From Opisthocomus hoazin (lineage: Eukaryota > Chordata > Aves > Opisthocomiformes > Opisthocomidae): a stretch of 64,000 bases of DNA. Where the stretch lies: assembly GCF_030867145.1 (NCBI RefSeq), contig NC_134440.1, forward strand, positions 186,001-250,000, given 5' to 3'. Positions 1-12,356 of this stretch are shown in pieces (the first letter of the stretch is position 1; every line of letters starts with the position of its first letter). A program made the position numbers and the translations under genes. The notes beneath the pieces were generated by a model. It was not told the DNA's origin and did no database searches. It worked only from the letters and a program-made list of their open reading frames with translations.

Positions 1-327
1 GAATCCTCCACCAGCGATCTCAACAACAAGGACGCGGCTGTGCCTCGGCCCCGGCCCGAGATCCACCGGGAATTTTCCTTCCCTCCTTTCCTGGAGCGCA
101 AATCCCAGCTGGGCTCTCCGGCCAGCAGCTACCTCACCTCCTCGGGCAGCCCCGGGCTTCGCTCCGAGAAGGAGAGCTACAACCTGCCCCGGACGCACCG
201 GACGCTGTCGGCAGAGTCAGGCCTGCTGCAGGCGCAGGGCAAGCCCTGGAACGGTGTCACGCAGGAGATGAGGAACGTGCTGTCACGCAAACCTGGGGCC
301 TCAGGCAAGGACTCAACTCTGGTGTGA
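1..327 (+). CDS. C-terminal coding exon of an unidentified gene
   Basis: The frame is open from the first base to a TGA at 325-327, giving about 108 residues. The segment is rich in Ser, Pro, Arg and Gly, with no membrane segment and no domain I recognise. It ends in Lys-Asp-Ser-Thr-Leu-Val, which resembles a class I PDZ-binding tail (S/T-x-V with T at -2), although that role is inference. The upstream exon boundary lies outside the window. In human the neighbour of BORCS8 on this side is MEF2B, transcribed in the same direction as BORCS8; this exon lies on the opposite strand and does not read like a MEF2 protein. Codon-like composition and the lack of stops make a real terminal exon likely, but the gene is not identified. 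Confidence 0.55.
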   Translation, partial: ESSTSDLNNKDAAVPRPRPEIHREFSFPPFLERKSQLGSPASSYLTSSGSPGLRSEKESYNLPRTHRTLSAESGLLQAQGKPWNGVTQEMRNVLSRKPGASGKDSTLV

Positions 328-3300
328 GTGGAAGTGGGACCTTTTGGCTCCATCTCGTCCCAGGGGAGCTGCAGGCACCAGGGCCACGATTTGCATCTCT
401 GTTTAGAGCTTAATATAGGTCACGTCTCACCGGAGCAGAGGGCGGCTGCTTTTCCACCCTCTGCCCTCCCAGCCGGGGCCCTGCACAGCCACTGCCCGAT
501 GCTCTTCGCTTCTTCTGCTGAGAAAAAGCCACCTCTGCTCAAAGCCAAAAGCCCTCAGTCGCCTGCCCTGAGCGCCCAGCCCCACTGCTGGCACTTGCCA
601 CCCCATGAGCACGGACTGCGTCGGCAGGGCAGCAGCCAGCAGTGACCCCCACAGCTGCCCCACCTGCGGCGAAGTTGGCCTCAAGTCACGTCAGGGGAGG
701 TTTAGGTTGGATATTAGGAAAAATTTCTTTACTGAGAGAGTGGCCAGGCGTTGGACCAGGGTGCCCAGGGAGGTGGTGGAGTCCCCATCCCTGGAGGGGT
801 TCAGAAAGCATGTAGACATTGCACTTCAGGACATGGTTTAGCAGGCGTGGTGGTGTTGGGTTGACAGTTGACTTGATGATCTTCGAGGTCTTTTCCAACC
901 TTAATGATTCTATGAAGGAAGCGGAACACGTGGGTGAGCAGCAGCGAGTGGACCTTGCCCACAAGCAGACCTACCCTTTCTCCAGCAGATCCCACATGAT
1001 TTCTCAGGCTGTCCGTACCTCCCTGCCCTTCCCCTGCCTCCTTCCTTCCTCCTCCATCCCCAGGAGCCAGCGCTACACCGAGATGATCCACACAACCGAC
1101 CCAGCAGGGCTTCCCCGCAGCCAGGCAGGTGCAAGGAACCGAGGGAGGTGATGGAGGAGCAACAAGCGAGATGGAGCCAGGGGAGCCTGCGAGCTGCAGA
1201 GGGTGGGTGTAGGGTGGCGGAGAGCCTGCTGCTTGGTCCTCCGAGCAGAACACAGCTTACTAAGCAGGGACACTTTGAACAGTTCTCAGGGGTTGTGCCT
1301 GCGCAGCCCCAGTGCCCTGGCTCTGCTCAGCGGTGGAGGGACCTCTCTGGGGATTGCCTGGGTGCCACCAGAAGAGTGCCGATGGTCGAGGCTGAGGTCC
1401 GGGAAGGGATTCACACTGCTGCTGCCAGTCCTCTGCGGTGTGCAGGACAGAGGGCACCGGTGCTACAGGCAGCAGCTGTCGCCGTGAAACACAAGCAGGG
1501 TTAGCTCGCTCCGTCCCGGCACTGGCGAACACCGCGCTGGTTACTCGCAGCCCCACGCTCTGCCCACCCTGCCCAGGCGCAGAGCAGCAGCATGCGTGGT
1601 TCTTGCCCCATTCCTTCTCATCCAGCAACCAGTAAAGCACTTCGGGGAGTGAAGGGAGGCGACCGATTCAAACAGATTCCCTCTCACCTCCCGTGCTATT
1701 ACCCTGAACAACAGCTGCTACCCTGAGCACAGTACAATTCCTTTGGAAACCGAGTCTAGCACTGCTTTGATCCCTGGTAAATTCTTGGGCATCCTTGGTA
1801 AATTCTTCAGCAGAACAGAACTGTTGGTTCCAGGAGAGATTAACATTGAAGTTGCATCCTTTTTAAAGTGACCTCCAAAGCTGTGCGTACAGCTCTGCTT
1901 CCCACTGCTTGACAGGGGATGAAGAAAGCCTTTTTTTTTTTTTAAGAACGGGACAGTTTCTTCTTTCACTTGAAAGGCTCCAACTCTGCACGTCTTTGTT
2001 TTGCTCCATGCCCTTTGAACACGCAGAGCCAGCAGGCTCCAAGACCCCCCAGCCCGAGTGAGCAACAGGGGAAGGTTTTAGACAGAACTTTCTTGTTTTT
2101 TCTTTTTATTATTGTTCTCGCTAAAACCAACTTCAGCAGCTCCCTGGCACACACATGAAAAACTCTCCTTGCAGAATGCCTCTGAACAAAGCTGAAGTGT
2201 GCCCACATTACATCTTTACACAGCCACCTACAAAATACTGAAAGCAAGACCTAGTTTTTCTGAGATATTTCTGCGGCCAAGAGGTAGAGAGAAAAACAGC
2301 TAACAGTCTGCTGTTGGAAAGAACTGGAAGGGACAAATGCAGACCCACCCCTTTTTCCCTTTGCAGAGTGCTGTGGAAAGGGACACAGCTGCTCCCCAAA
2401 GCACCCCATAAAGGCTGTCCTGACCCCAGGATTTGCCTGCTCAGGTGCAGCACCCTGTTACCGGGAACAGAGAGGCAGGCAGAGGCCTCTGTGCAGCTTC
2501 AGATTGAACTGGTGGTTTCTCACTCCTCCCCGTGGTTGGAGAACACAAAGCTGGGCTGGAGAAGGCAGCAGGGGATGGCCAGTCTTGTCTGAAACCAGGA
2601 ACTAGGAACTGGCTGGAGAATTCTTAGCTTGTGGGGCAGCAGCGCTGTGAAAAGAAAGAGACAGTCAGGTCCAGCAGGCAGGCAGGACACCAGCAGCCAG
2701 AAGATGTGAAGAGCCAGGGGCTCCCTCAAACGAAACCTCGCTGCTTGCAGCAGGAGAGCAGCTTGGACAAGCACAGCTTTCAGTCTGCTGTGCAGACTAC
2801 GGAGCGGCGCACACCAGCTCCCATGGGTGTCAAGAGGGCAATCTTTGCAGCCACAGCACCGCAAAAACCACTAAAAATGCTCTGGGCTGCGCAGTGTGCC
2901 CCTGCCACGCAGGCCACTGCGAACAGAAGGAACCTGAACCACAAGAGTCTCAGGCAGAGTCATGCTGCAGAGACAGAGCCTCTCTGTTGGCTGTGGTGGT
3001 TTTATCAGGGATGGGCATTTGGGAATTTTCTCACTCCTACCCAGTCAGACTCCAACACCAACACCGTTCTCAGGAGAGACAAATACACTAGACTCAGATG
3101 ATCTGCTGGAAGATGTTTTAGTAGCTGTAGTTCAACTGCAAACATACTAAAAAGCTTCATCATTCTGCTGCCACTTGTCTCTGTGGGACTCTGCCCAGGA
3201 GGAGCCACATACAGGACAGAGAACAGCACCAAACGCAGCCTCTCACCTGCTCCATCTCGGCAGCGTCATCTCACTCCAAATGCCTTTGACACAACAAAGA

Positions 3301-3569
3301 TCTAATGCATTACCCAACCAAGCAGCCCTTTTCAAATAAGGAAATAAATTATTTTCCAGTTACCCTTTTGTAAACAAGATTATTTGCTTCCCAGTGAACA
3401 AAGCCAGAAGATCACTGGAAGGCAAGCGGCATGCTCTTTCAAGTAATAGTCCAGAATCACATTACTGAGAGAACTGCGTGGCATATCCGCACCAGGCTGC
3501 ATTACATCACCAGAGCCTCTGCCAGCCAGAGCAGTCACTCAGATAAACGGGCAGCGTCACATCCCCTCG
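328..3569. other. Convergent 3' flanks of the first gene and BORCS8; no coding exon seen
   Basis: This stretch holds the 3' untranslated region of the plus-strand gene ending at 327, a CR1 tail, and the 3' flank of minus-strand BORCS8. A plus-strand AGTAAA near 1632 could serve the first gene. A minus-strand AATAAA (plus-strand TTTATT at 2105-2110) could serve BORCS8. The ORFs here are short, overlap on both strands and match nothing I know. Confidence 0.4.
672..915 (+). repeat. CR1 LINE, 5'-truncated 3' end
   Basis: The piece encodes the decayed end of the CR1 ORF2 protein (Phe-Arg-Leu-Asp-Ile-Arg-Lys-Asn, then a Pro-Arg-Glu-Val-Val-Glu-Ser-Pro block). It is followed by the short CR1 3' UTR and ends in an attctatg-type terminus. 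It resembles the copy at 54290-54715 more than the others and so probably belongs to the same subfamily. Confidence 0.9.
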
Positions 3570-6500
3570 CTACCTGCGGGCCTGAGCCGCGTTCAGCTGA
3601 TCCTTCATGGCTATGGCATGTTTGAGCAGATTATCAATGCTCTTGAAGTACACGCTGCTGTCAGTCATGTTCTTTATGGCACTGAAGGAAGAAAAGAGGG
3701 GCGGGGAGATGGAGGGCTGGTTAGTGTTTGCAAAGGCATGGTGGTTTTAGAGCACGCAGCCTCTGACAGAGAGGACTGTGAGTAAGAAACCTTGGCGCGT
3801 TGCATCTTCCCACACGAGCTGGCTGGTGGGTGGATTTCCCGCAGGAGATTGGCAGGTCTGCACCGAGCACGGAACTGGGGAAGAGCTGGCACGCTCGTCA
3901 AAGCGAAGCCCTTGAGATTCGCAGTAACGGTTCAGAGAGCGCTGCCTCGCACCCTCACACCCCCACCCTGACCACGCTCCCTCCTGGCTTACACCAGGGA
4001 GGCGTCAGGGAAGCGCAGGCAGCCCCTGCTTCGTTTCCACCACAACACCTCCGCCAGCGAACACAGCCCTCCTGCCTGGAGGGGCCTCTCGTACCTGCAA
4101 GCGTACTCCACTGTGTAGATGGCTCCTTGGCTTTGTTCCTCCCAGCTCTGCATGTCGGACTGGAAGGGAAGAGGAGGCAGCGTCGTTAGGCGTGCACGGG
4201 ACAGACGCAGCGGCGCAGCCCGCAGCGATGCGCTCTGCCTGCCCTGCCCGAACAGGGGCTCGGGCCACTTTTCACTGGAAATTGTGTTCGGATTCTGTCT
4301 CCCGCTTGACAGCCTGCGATGTGCTCCGGGCACCACGCACCAGCATTTAAAATAAACATCTATTGTGTGTGTTTCTGAAAGGGCTACTAGCTCAGGCCAA
4401 CGCTTTGGATATTCTGGCAAAATTCCCCTTGTTTTCAGATGTTTTTAGCCCATGAGTTGGCCAAGAGCCACGGTCAGTCAGGCTGCGAGCAACCAGCAAC
4501 TGGGCTGAGCGCAAGGGACCAGCTGGATGTTTCGGAGCACTCGGGTCTCCCGGCGTGCCTGGCCCCCAGCAGGCAGCCAGGATCTGAACTAACACGGCTC
4601 CTGTCCTCAGTCCCTCATGCACAACCAGGTAAAGGTTTCTTTTGCAGCATGGAGAGTTCTCGTTTCATTAGACCTGCCATTGATAAACGATTTCACAGCC
4701 GCATCTCTCCCCTCATCCGGACATGAGCCAGCAATGTGCGCTGGCAGCCCAGAGGGCCAACCATGTCCTGGGCTGCCTCAAGAGAAGCGTGGCCAGCAGG
4801 TCGAGAGAGGTGATTCTGCCCCTCTACTCTGCTCTGGTGAGACCTCACCTGGAGTACTGCGTTCAGCTCTGGAGCCCTCAGCACAAGAAGGATGTGGAAC
4901 TGTTGGAGCAGGTCCAAAGGAGGGCTACAAAAATGATCCGAGGGCTGGAGCACCTCTCCTATGAGGACAGGCCGAGAGAGTTGGGCTTGTTCAGCCTGGA
5001 GAAGAGAAGGCTGCGGGAAGACCTGATTGCAGCCTTTCAGTACTTAAAGGGAGCCGATAGGAAAGATGGGGACAATCTTTTTAGTAGAGACAGCAGTGAC
5101 AGGACGAGGGGTAATGGTTTTAAACTAAAACAGGGTAGGTTTAGGCTGGATATAAGGAAGAAATTCTTTACAATGAGGGTGGTGAAACACTGGAACGGGT
5201 TGCCCAGAGAGGTGGTGGAGGCCCCATCCCTGGAAGCATTCAAGACCAGGTTGGACAGGGCTCTGAGCACCCTGATCTAGTTAGCGGTGTCCCTGCTCGC
5301 TGCGGGGGGGTCGGACTAGATGACCTCTAGGGGTCCCTTCCGACCCAAAACTTTCTATGATTCTATGATTCCTCCAGTCTGCTCTGGAAGTCTGGCGTCT
5401 GCTCCCAAGCAGCAGTCAGCACTGTGCCCCTGCTCTCACGAGCGGGAAGCAGCCCCACAAACCTCACACCAACTCCAGCAGTGCCGCACGCAGCCAGTTC
5501 TGGCATGGGACATAACCGTACGCTGTGGCTCCAAGGAAAGGGAAAACCAAACAAATACACAAACTGCAATGAAAGCACAGCTGAACTCAGAGGTGTAGCT
5601 CAATAGATCACGATTTCAGAAGCCCTCAAGTAGTTCAGGCACCCTTTAAATATGTCCTCATGGGAGCTAATTCTCCAGTCTGTTACAAGCCAGAGGGAAT
5701 CCAAGGGCCTCTTTCTGCGAGTGAAGGAGGTCGGGCAGGAGCTTGGACTTCGTCCAGAATCACTTCTGCTGTTCAAAGCCTGTCCCACATCAGGACACTT
5801 GACCACATAGCTTTAAACTACAAAAGAAACAAGCCTCTACATGCAAAGCTCAAGGCAGTTCTCTGCAGGAGACAGTCCTTCGACCCAGGACTCGCAACCC
5901 CACAGAGACCTCGCTCGTCTCAGAGTCCGGTCGCGTTTTACACGGCTGTATCTGTTGCTGGGAACACGCTTCGCGTGCAGAGGCAGCTGCAAAAGGCACA
6001 GAAACCCTCCTGCAGCTCCTCACCCTGCTCTCCCCGGGAGCTGCCAGATGATCTTTAACAACCATTTAGACCCCGACATCGCACCGGCTCAGCCGTATGG
6101 GCCGCAGCCTGTGGTCCTGCCATCTCTCAGCACCAGCAGATTTTAATCTTTTCCCTGGTATCAGAGCCAGTGATGTCTGTTCCCAGCATTCCCACCACTT
6201 CCTGGGATTTTCATGTCCTTAATTAGGAACAAGAGCCTTTCCCTAGAGCTCCTCACTTCTTAATCTTTTCTTGATGTCCTTTCTTCAAATTCCCAGGACG
6301 TGCCCTTGGATGGAGTTTAAGAACTAAAGCCAGCTATTAATACACAATAGCACTAATGATATATTACTGTTGCTCGGAAGTAAATTAACGAGGAGATGTA
6401 AGTTCTCAAAAGACCAGGGGAAATCCAGAAAGGCTGCTCTGTGCGGAGCGGGGCTTAGCAGCACAGCTACGGCGCGCGGAGGCAGCCAGGGCCTTGCTGT

Positions 6501-9500
6501 CCCTTATCAGGGAGGTGGCAAATCTGCTCGGAGAGCTGGAGATGGTGAGGAAGGTATTAAGATTACTGTTTTAGCAAATCCTAAAAAGTTGCTTGTTGGA
6601 AAGGCATGGAGGTGACCTTCTCCTTGCAGAAACTTTTCTCCCAGCCCCCTCCCTTCCAGTTTTTCCTAGGTTTAATCCCCCTGGGAATTTTAAATGCTGC
6701 GTCTCAGGAGAACTCAGCCGGCCAGAGACGGAGCTGCTGCACAGCTGAAGGAAAGCTGGAAACCACCAATAAATCCTGTTTCCTTTATACATTACCTACG
6801 TCTTGGGACTGAATTACCTGAAAATGGAGCCACGCAGAATGTTCCTTTTTCTTCTTTTCTGTTCTGAAGAATTAAACCCACCTCACTTTAATGCCTTTGC
6901 TCCGATTTAGATAAAACCTGACAGCGTTTCCACGGTGCACAGCCCTGCTGACACCCTCCGGTTCCAGTCTCTAGCCACAAAGCCGATGGGCTCCGGCAGG
7001 GCAACCCAAAATCTCCAGCCCCATCTAACTGAACACTCCGCTGTGACCATGGCCCTGTCAGGGCCCCGAGCGCATCCCTCTCTCCTGGGGTTTGGCTGCT
7101 TGAGTCCAAGGGCTGGACAGGCCCATCCTGTTCACTGCAAACAGCAATGCCTGAAACTGGGATAAAAGGAGGAGATTGAGGGCCACAGAGAGAACCTGGC
7201 CACAAGCCCATTACCAGCAGCCTGGCAGCACAGTCAGGACACTGACCCGAGTTCTGTTTAACCCTCCCAGTTCCTACCAGGGACTGGTTACCAGCAGGGA
7301 GGAGAGCACACTCCCAAACACAATACTGCAGAGTTAGAAAAACTGAGCTCAGGAGCTGACGAGGCCAGAGGAGAAGCCACTGGCAGCAGCTCTGGATCTG
7401 CTGTTGTTCCAGCTGCAACAAATAATTTTCTTTGCATTTTTCTCCCAGCTCTTGCCACACCAGTGCACCAGTAAACACAGCCAGGAATGAGGAAAGCAGT
7501 TAAGCTGGTGTCCTGGGTTTGGCCAGGACAGAGTTAATTTTCACCGGACTCCAGGAAGGGGCACAACCAGAGGGTGGGGGCTGACCCCACCTGGCCAAAC
7601 AGAGCCCGGTATTCCATACCATGTGACATCACGCTGGGTTCCGGTTGGGGGGGCGGCGCGGCGGGAACGCACTCGCGGCTTGGGGGGGCGCAGCGCCGGT
7701 CCGGTTTCGGGAGAGCGGCTGTCTGGGTCGTTACGGTTCGTTGTTGTGTTTTCTCCTTATTTGTATCGTTGTTGTTCCTGTTTCCCTCTGTTTGCTGTTC
7801 TGTTAAACTGCCCTTATCCCGACCCACCAGTTTCTGCCTCTTTCTTTTCATTCTCCTCCGCACGCCGGGCGGGAGGAGGGGCGGCCGCGTGGCGCTTTTG
7901 TTGCCGGCGGCAGCCGAAACCAAAACAGCTGGAAGCGTCCATGCAGCAGCCAAAAAGAAATGGCTGCAAACAGCAGCAGCACCTCCAAGCAAGCTCCGGG
8001 AGATGTTTTCTAACACTAGGCAGGTACTGGGGCGGCACCGGGGCAGTGGGCACCGTGCAGTCAGTTCAGCTTTGTCTCGATGTGCACCGTCACTGCAGGC
8101 AGCGCAGCGAGCTCTGCCTCATGTACAAAAGCCACCGCTGCCCCAGCTGGGGCGAGCGGCCAGGGTAGGAGGGAGGCTGTGAAAGCCAAAGGTATCTGGT
8201 GCTTGCATCGGCCGCAGTCACACGAGGGGACGCAGCGTTCTTCTGTTTGCTGCTGGCATCTGCAGGACAGCATGACCTCCTTTCTCACAGCAAGAAAGTG
8301 GAAAACAGCAGCAATTCTGGCTACAAAAGAGAATTCTCTGGGATGGCTGCCGCTAGGAAATGAACTTAGATGAACCAGAGAGGTCACAGACCACGCGGAT
8401 AACTGCGATGAGCATGTCAAGCAGGGAAAGTGAGAGAATCGGGGGTTTTCGGAGATCTTGCCTGGCATAAACCCTGCTGCCTAACCAGCCGCTCGGCGTC
8501 CGGTGCCTTCGCTCGGCTGTCGCTTCCATCAGCGCTTCCGCGCCACCCCTCGCCCTCACGCCCGTGACGCACCGTTCAGTGATGGAACCCGATCTCTTCC
8601 CCCCGCATGACTTGTCATACAATTTGCTCCATTTCCTTTTGTTCAGGACACATTCCCTGAAATTAGGACTATCTTGATTAAATGAAAGCAAGTGACAGCT
8701 CAGGAATAATACTGCCAACCTGTCTCCTGCCTGCCAGTGATGCAATCGCGCCGGCATGTGCTATACATACATATACATCTCTATATACCTACCACTGCAG
8801 GCAGACACGTATATAAAACATTAATAAATAATTGAATAATAAAGTGTCACAATCCAGGTTAATTTGGAAACCAGGGCTGTAAAGCAAAGGTGAAAAATGG
8901 GGCCTGACAGTGCATTAGCATAGACATGAAGCAGTAATCTATTCATGAGACATCACTCCTAATGAATCATGACTGGCAGAAGAGGGAGAAGGACAACAAG
9001 GCTGGCGTTAAAGTGTCTCTGCTCCGTGCTCTGGAGGAAAGCAGGAACACAGCTGGGAGACACGATTCATTATCCTGCTTTGCCTCATGTGGGCTCTTCT
9101 CGGCGGTTTCTCTGCGCTCCCCTTTCCCTCCTCTCACCCTCCCCCTTATTTTATGTAGGAAATAAAAACCTCACGGCGCAGGCAGGGGTAATAAGATTTA
9201 ACATCTCCCTCCTCCCCGTACAAGACAGACTACTCATTTTTCTTTGTCTCCTTGCACAAGTCCAGCCGTCTGAGCGTGGGGTTGGGCTCTCCAGTGTTTT
9301 TTTTTTTTTCCTCAGGTCCGCGGGTAAATTTGCAATGTCCCCTCACCCCAGTTCAGACCGAGCCAGGGCCCCGCAGCACCTCGCACCCTGATGGCCAATT
9401 TCCCCCCCCTCCTTCCCACCCCTGAAGGGAGGTGACATGGGGACGATGCGCCAGGTCAGGAGCACAGCTTGTGCCCGACTGTGCCGCAGCTCTGGAGTCC

Positions 9501-11249
9501 GAAGCGAAGCGCGACTCACCTTGTGCTGTGCGAGCTCCGGAAGGGATCTGCGCACGTGCTCCTGCAGCCGGTACAGTGCCACGGAGGGCTCGTTGGCCAG
9601 GACGTACATGCTCTCCGTGAATTTGTCCGTAACTGCAACAAGAAAAACAACAGAGTTGTAGAAAGTGGGGGGACAGCAGGGGGAAGGCGGGGTTGGAAAG
9701 GGTCCCCTGGAGCGCTGGTCCCATCCCCCCCACAACAATGGAGAGATCAGAGCAAAACCCCACGTATTTTTTATAACTAATCTGTTAATAAGGATGGGAA
9801 GATAAAATCCTGCCGCACAGGCAGTTCTGCTTCCACTCTCACCGTAACGGCATCTGCAGCCAGCGAGGAGCAGGGCTCCAGCCGCAGACCAGCCTGGGCT
9901 GTCACCGCCTCCGCGGTCCCCTGCGAGCTCTGGCTGCCCTGCTTTCAGGGGCCGCTTGGGCCACGCCCGCCACTCTGACCAGCGCGGAGGGGCCAGGAGA
10001 TGAGCAGAGCCCCGCAGGGCCCGGCTCCCACTCCTGCAGCCGCCCCATCTGGCTGGGAGTGCTGGCACCTCCAGTCTGGAGGCTCTCCGCCGCGTTCCTG
10101 GCCGTTGGGGTTCATCTCTGCTCAGGGCCTCGAGCTCTGCTGCATCTCAGCCACTCCCTGCTGCGGGGTCCCTCTGTTGCTCCTCTCCAGATGCTTCCCC
10201 CAGGTGACATCCTAAAAACGTCCACGCAGGAGACACAGTGGCTGCACACCAGGGCTTGGGAAGGTCAGGTGCCGTTCCGAGCTGCCTGCTGAGCCGCTTC
10301 CCCTCCTTCCACCCCTCTTATCCCAGCCCAGGCTGGGTCCGGGCCGCCCTCCACACAGGACCTCCACACACTGGACCGCTGCCTCGCAGCTCCAGTCCCT
10401 CTTTCCCCGCGGCTTCGCGAGGCAAACGCTGACAGCTCGCAATAACTGAGAGACACAAGAGTCGCTGTTCAGAGCAGGGGTGAAGCAGGGAGGGTTTGCA
10501 GCAGGCCGAAGCAGAACGCCTCCCAGCTGCTGCGCAATTTCCTATTTTGAGGAAAATTCCCTCCTCCTCCTTTCAGAGCTTTTGCTTCAGTGACGGCAGG
10601 TCGGACGCCGGCGGAGGTGCCGAGCCTTTTGAGTACAAAGGGGGAATAAACGAAAGCTTTGCAGGAATAATTACACCCAGCGGGACGGCCAGGGCTGCTG
10701 TCTGTCTGTCTGCCCGCCCGCCGCTTCTCGCGACAGGCGCGATCGACAGACCCTCGAGAAGGGGGCGAGGCGGCAGCGGGGGCACAGGGCAGCTCTCCCC
10801 GGCAGGGCCGGGCTCCCGGGGGGGCTCTCAGGGGTCTCGCCAGCTCTGCCTGCCCCCAGCTGCGGGGCCCTGTCGGGGGATGTCGTCCCCTGGGCTGTCA
10901 CGACCTCCGGTTCCCCATCGCGACTAATCCCGCCGCGCCTTTTTGGGCCCTGCTGTGGCTGCAGAGCCCTGTCACCACCCACCCTGTCGCAACTTGCCCT
11001 GCGCCGACGGGTTTTTCTCTCTCACGACCCGCAGGGTTCTGTCGCGACTTCTGCTGTCGCTGCAGAGCTCTGTCGCGCTCGCGCCCTCTCACGAACCGCA
11101 GGGTCCTATCGCGACCGGCCAACTCAGACCCGCAGGGCCCTGCCACGACCGACCCCGCAGCTGCCGGGCCCCACCGAGCCCCCGTTCCCCGCCGGCCCCG
11201 GCCCGCTCCCACCTTTCTTCACCTTCAGCTGCATCTCCGGCTCCTCCAT
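3570..11249 (-). CDS. BORCS8: BORC complex subunit 8
   Basis: Four coding exons on the minus strand: 11249-11213, 9632-9520, 4159-4095 and 3681-3570. Phases agree and give 108 residues. The start reads Met-Glu-Glu-Pro-Glu-Met-Gln-Leu-Lys, followed by [20 protein letters not shown], and tracks the human protein (119 residues as I recall it) almost residue for residue up to the last few codons. BORCS8 is a small subunit of BORC, the lysosome-surface complex that recruits ARL8 and kinesin to move lysosomes outward. The stop at 3572-3570 follows Gln-Ala-Arg-Arg. The last codons read CGCAG/gtagcg, which could instead be a splice donor to a further C-terminal exon like the human Pro-rich tail, so the true C-terminus is unsure. 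Intron 2 (4160-9519) carries a CR1 and a solo LTR. The gene is head to head with RFXANK. Confidence 0.93.
4721..5372 (+). repeat. CR1 LINE, 5'-truncated, with ORF2 C-terminal part still open
   Basis: An open frame of 185 codons (4723-5280) encodes the end of the CR1 reverse transcriptase, including [18 protein letters not shown] and [10 protein letters not shown]. It is followed by a 3' UTR and ends in repeated attctatg at about 5356-5372. It lies in BORCS8 intron 2 in antisense to the gene. The still-open frame suggests a fairly young copy. Confidence 0.95.
7504..7932 (+). mobile_element. Solo LTR of an endogenous retrovirus, with 5-bp target duplication
   Basis: A 419-bp LTR fossil at 7509-7927 begins TGTCCTGGGTTTGG and ends CA. 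It resembles the widespread bird LTR family whose 5' end reads TGTCCTGG...GGACAGAGTTAATTTTC. The 5-bp sequence GCTGG flanks both sides (7504-7508 and 7928-7932) and is a target site duplication. No internal retroviral region is present, so this is a solo LTR left by recombination. Both ends look whole. It lies in BORCS8 intron 2 in antisense. I recognised the family from memory. Confidence 0.85.
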
Positions 11250-12356
11250 CCCGCCGCGCCGCCACTTCCGCTTCCGCCGGCGCCCCCCAAAACCTCCCCG
11301 GCCGGAAACAGCTGAGGCGCCCTCCACCCCTGCAAACAGCCCCGGCTGGAAACATCGCCGCAGTGCGAACGTTCCGCCTCACCCCCCCCCCCCCCCGAAG
11401 CCAAGTTCTCCCCCCCCGGGCTCTGCCCCCACCCACGCCGGGAGCCTTCCCCGGGTCGGGCCACCGCGTCCCCGCTCCCCGAGCCAGCCCAGCCCCGGGG
11501 GAGGGCGTAAAAACACCACGATCTTCCCCCCTCCTCATCGGTTCCCCCCTCGCCCCCCCCAGGGTCCGTGTGCAGAGGCCTCGGGCGGGCGGAGGCCTCG
11601 GGCGCCCAGGGCTGGACCCCCCCCGGGCACCCCGGTGCTGCAGAGGGAAGCAGGGCTGTCACCGGCCTCTCCAGGCTTTGAGGGCCGGGGGTCCCCCCCC
11701 GCGAGCCCACCCCCCACCCCCCCCCCCCCCCCGCCATGGCGCCGTGGGCCTGCGGGGCCTGAGCGGGACGCGGGGAAATGGGGGGGGGGGCCCCCCGTCC
11801 CGTCCCCCCGCCCCTCGTCAGCGGGGACCGGCTACCCCGTCCCGCCCCACGGAAGGTTCTGTCGCTTTAACGGCCGGCTCCCCGCCCCCCCCGGCCCCCG
11901 AGCCGTCAGCGGACAGGTGGAGCCGGCCGGGCCCCCCCCCATCCCCGCGGCGGCCCCTGCAGCCCGGCCGGAGGAAGGGGAAGTGCTGGGGCAGGGCCGG
12001 GGCGGGGGGGCCCTGCGCCGGGGGATGTCGCGGGTGAGCCCAGGCGGGGAGCGGCGGCCTGGCCGGAGCCGGGAGGGCCCCCCCGGGCAGCCCGGGCAGA
12101 AGGGGGGGCGGCGGGAGGTGGCGGGGGAGGGGGGGTCCAAGCGACCCGCCCTGGCTCTGCCGTGCTGGGCTGAGCCGTTCGGGTGGTCCCGGTTCGACGG
12201 CGGAGCCCAGCCCTGGGGGGTGGCAAGCAGGACCCTGAGCTGGTGCTCGGGGGGGCTCGGCAGCCCACCCACTCCACTGCCCTCCCCGTCCCGGGCCGTG
12301 TCCCTGCTTTTTGCCCCCGCCCTCACGCGTGGTTGTTGTTGTGTGGCAGCTGCCCC
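10600..12356. promoter_or_regulatory. CpG-rich bidirectional promoter between BORCS8 and RFXANK
   Basis: The two start codons lie head to head about 1.1 kb apart (BORCS8 at 11249, RFXANK at 12357), in sequence with dense CpG and long C runs. Several TCGCGA palindromes occur on the BORCS8 side, including TTCTCGCGACA near 10725. The RFXANK start codon lies just after an acceptor-like GTGTGGCAG at 12344-12350, so at least one non-coding exon must lie upstream, perhaps ending at the GTGAGC donor-like site near 12032. No TATA box is evident. Confidence 0.7.

Noticed and set aside
1-327. MEF2B as the identity of the first exon
   Set aside because: Strand is opposite to that expected from human order and no MEF2 C-terminal feature is visible.
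7574-8182. Long plus-strand ORFs over the solo LTR
   Set aside because: They cover the LTR and flanking GC-rich DNA; a solo LTR has no coding region.
10943-12037. A 364-codon Pro/Arg-rich plus-strand ORF
   Set aside because: It spans the CpG promoter and the antisense of BORCS8 exon 1; low-complexity GC sequence keeps it open.
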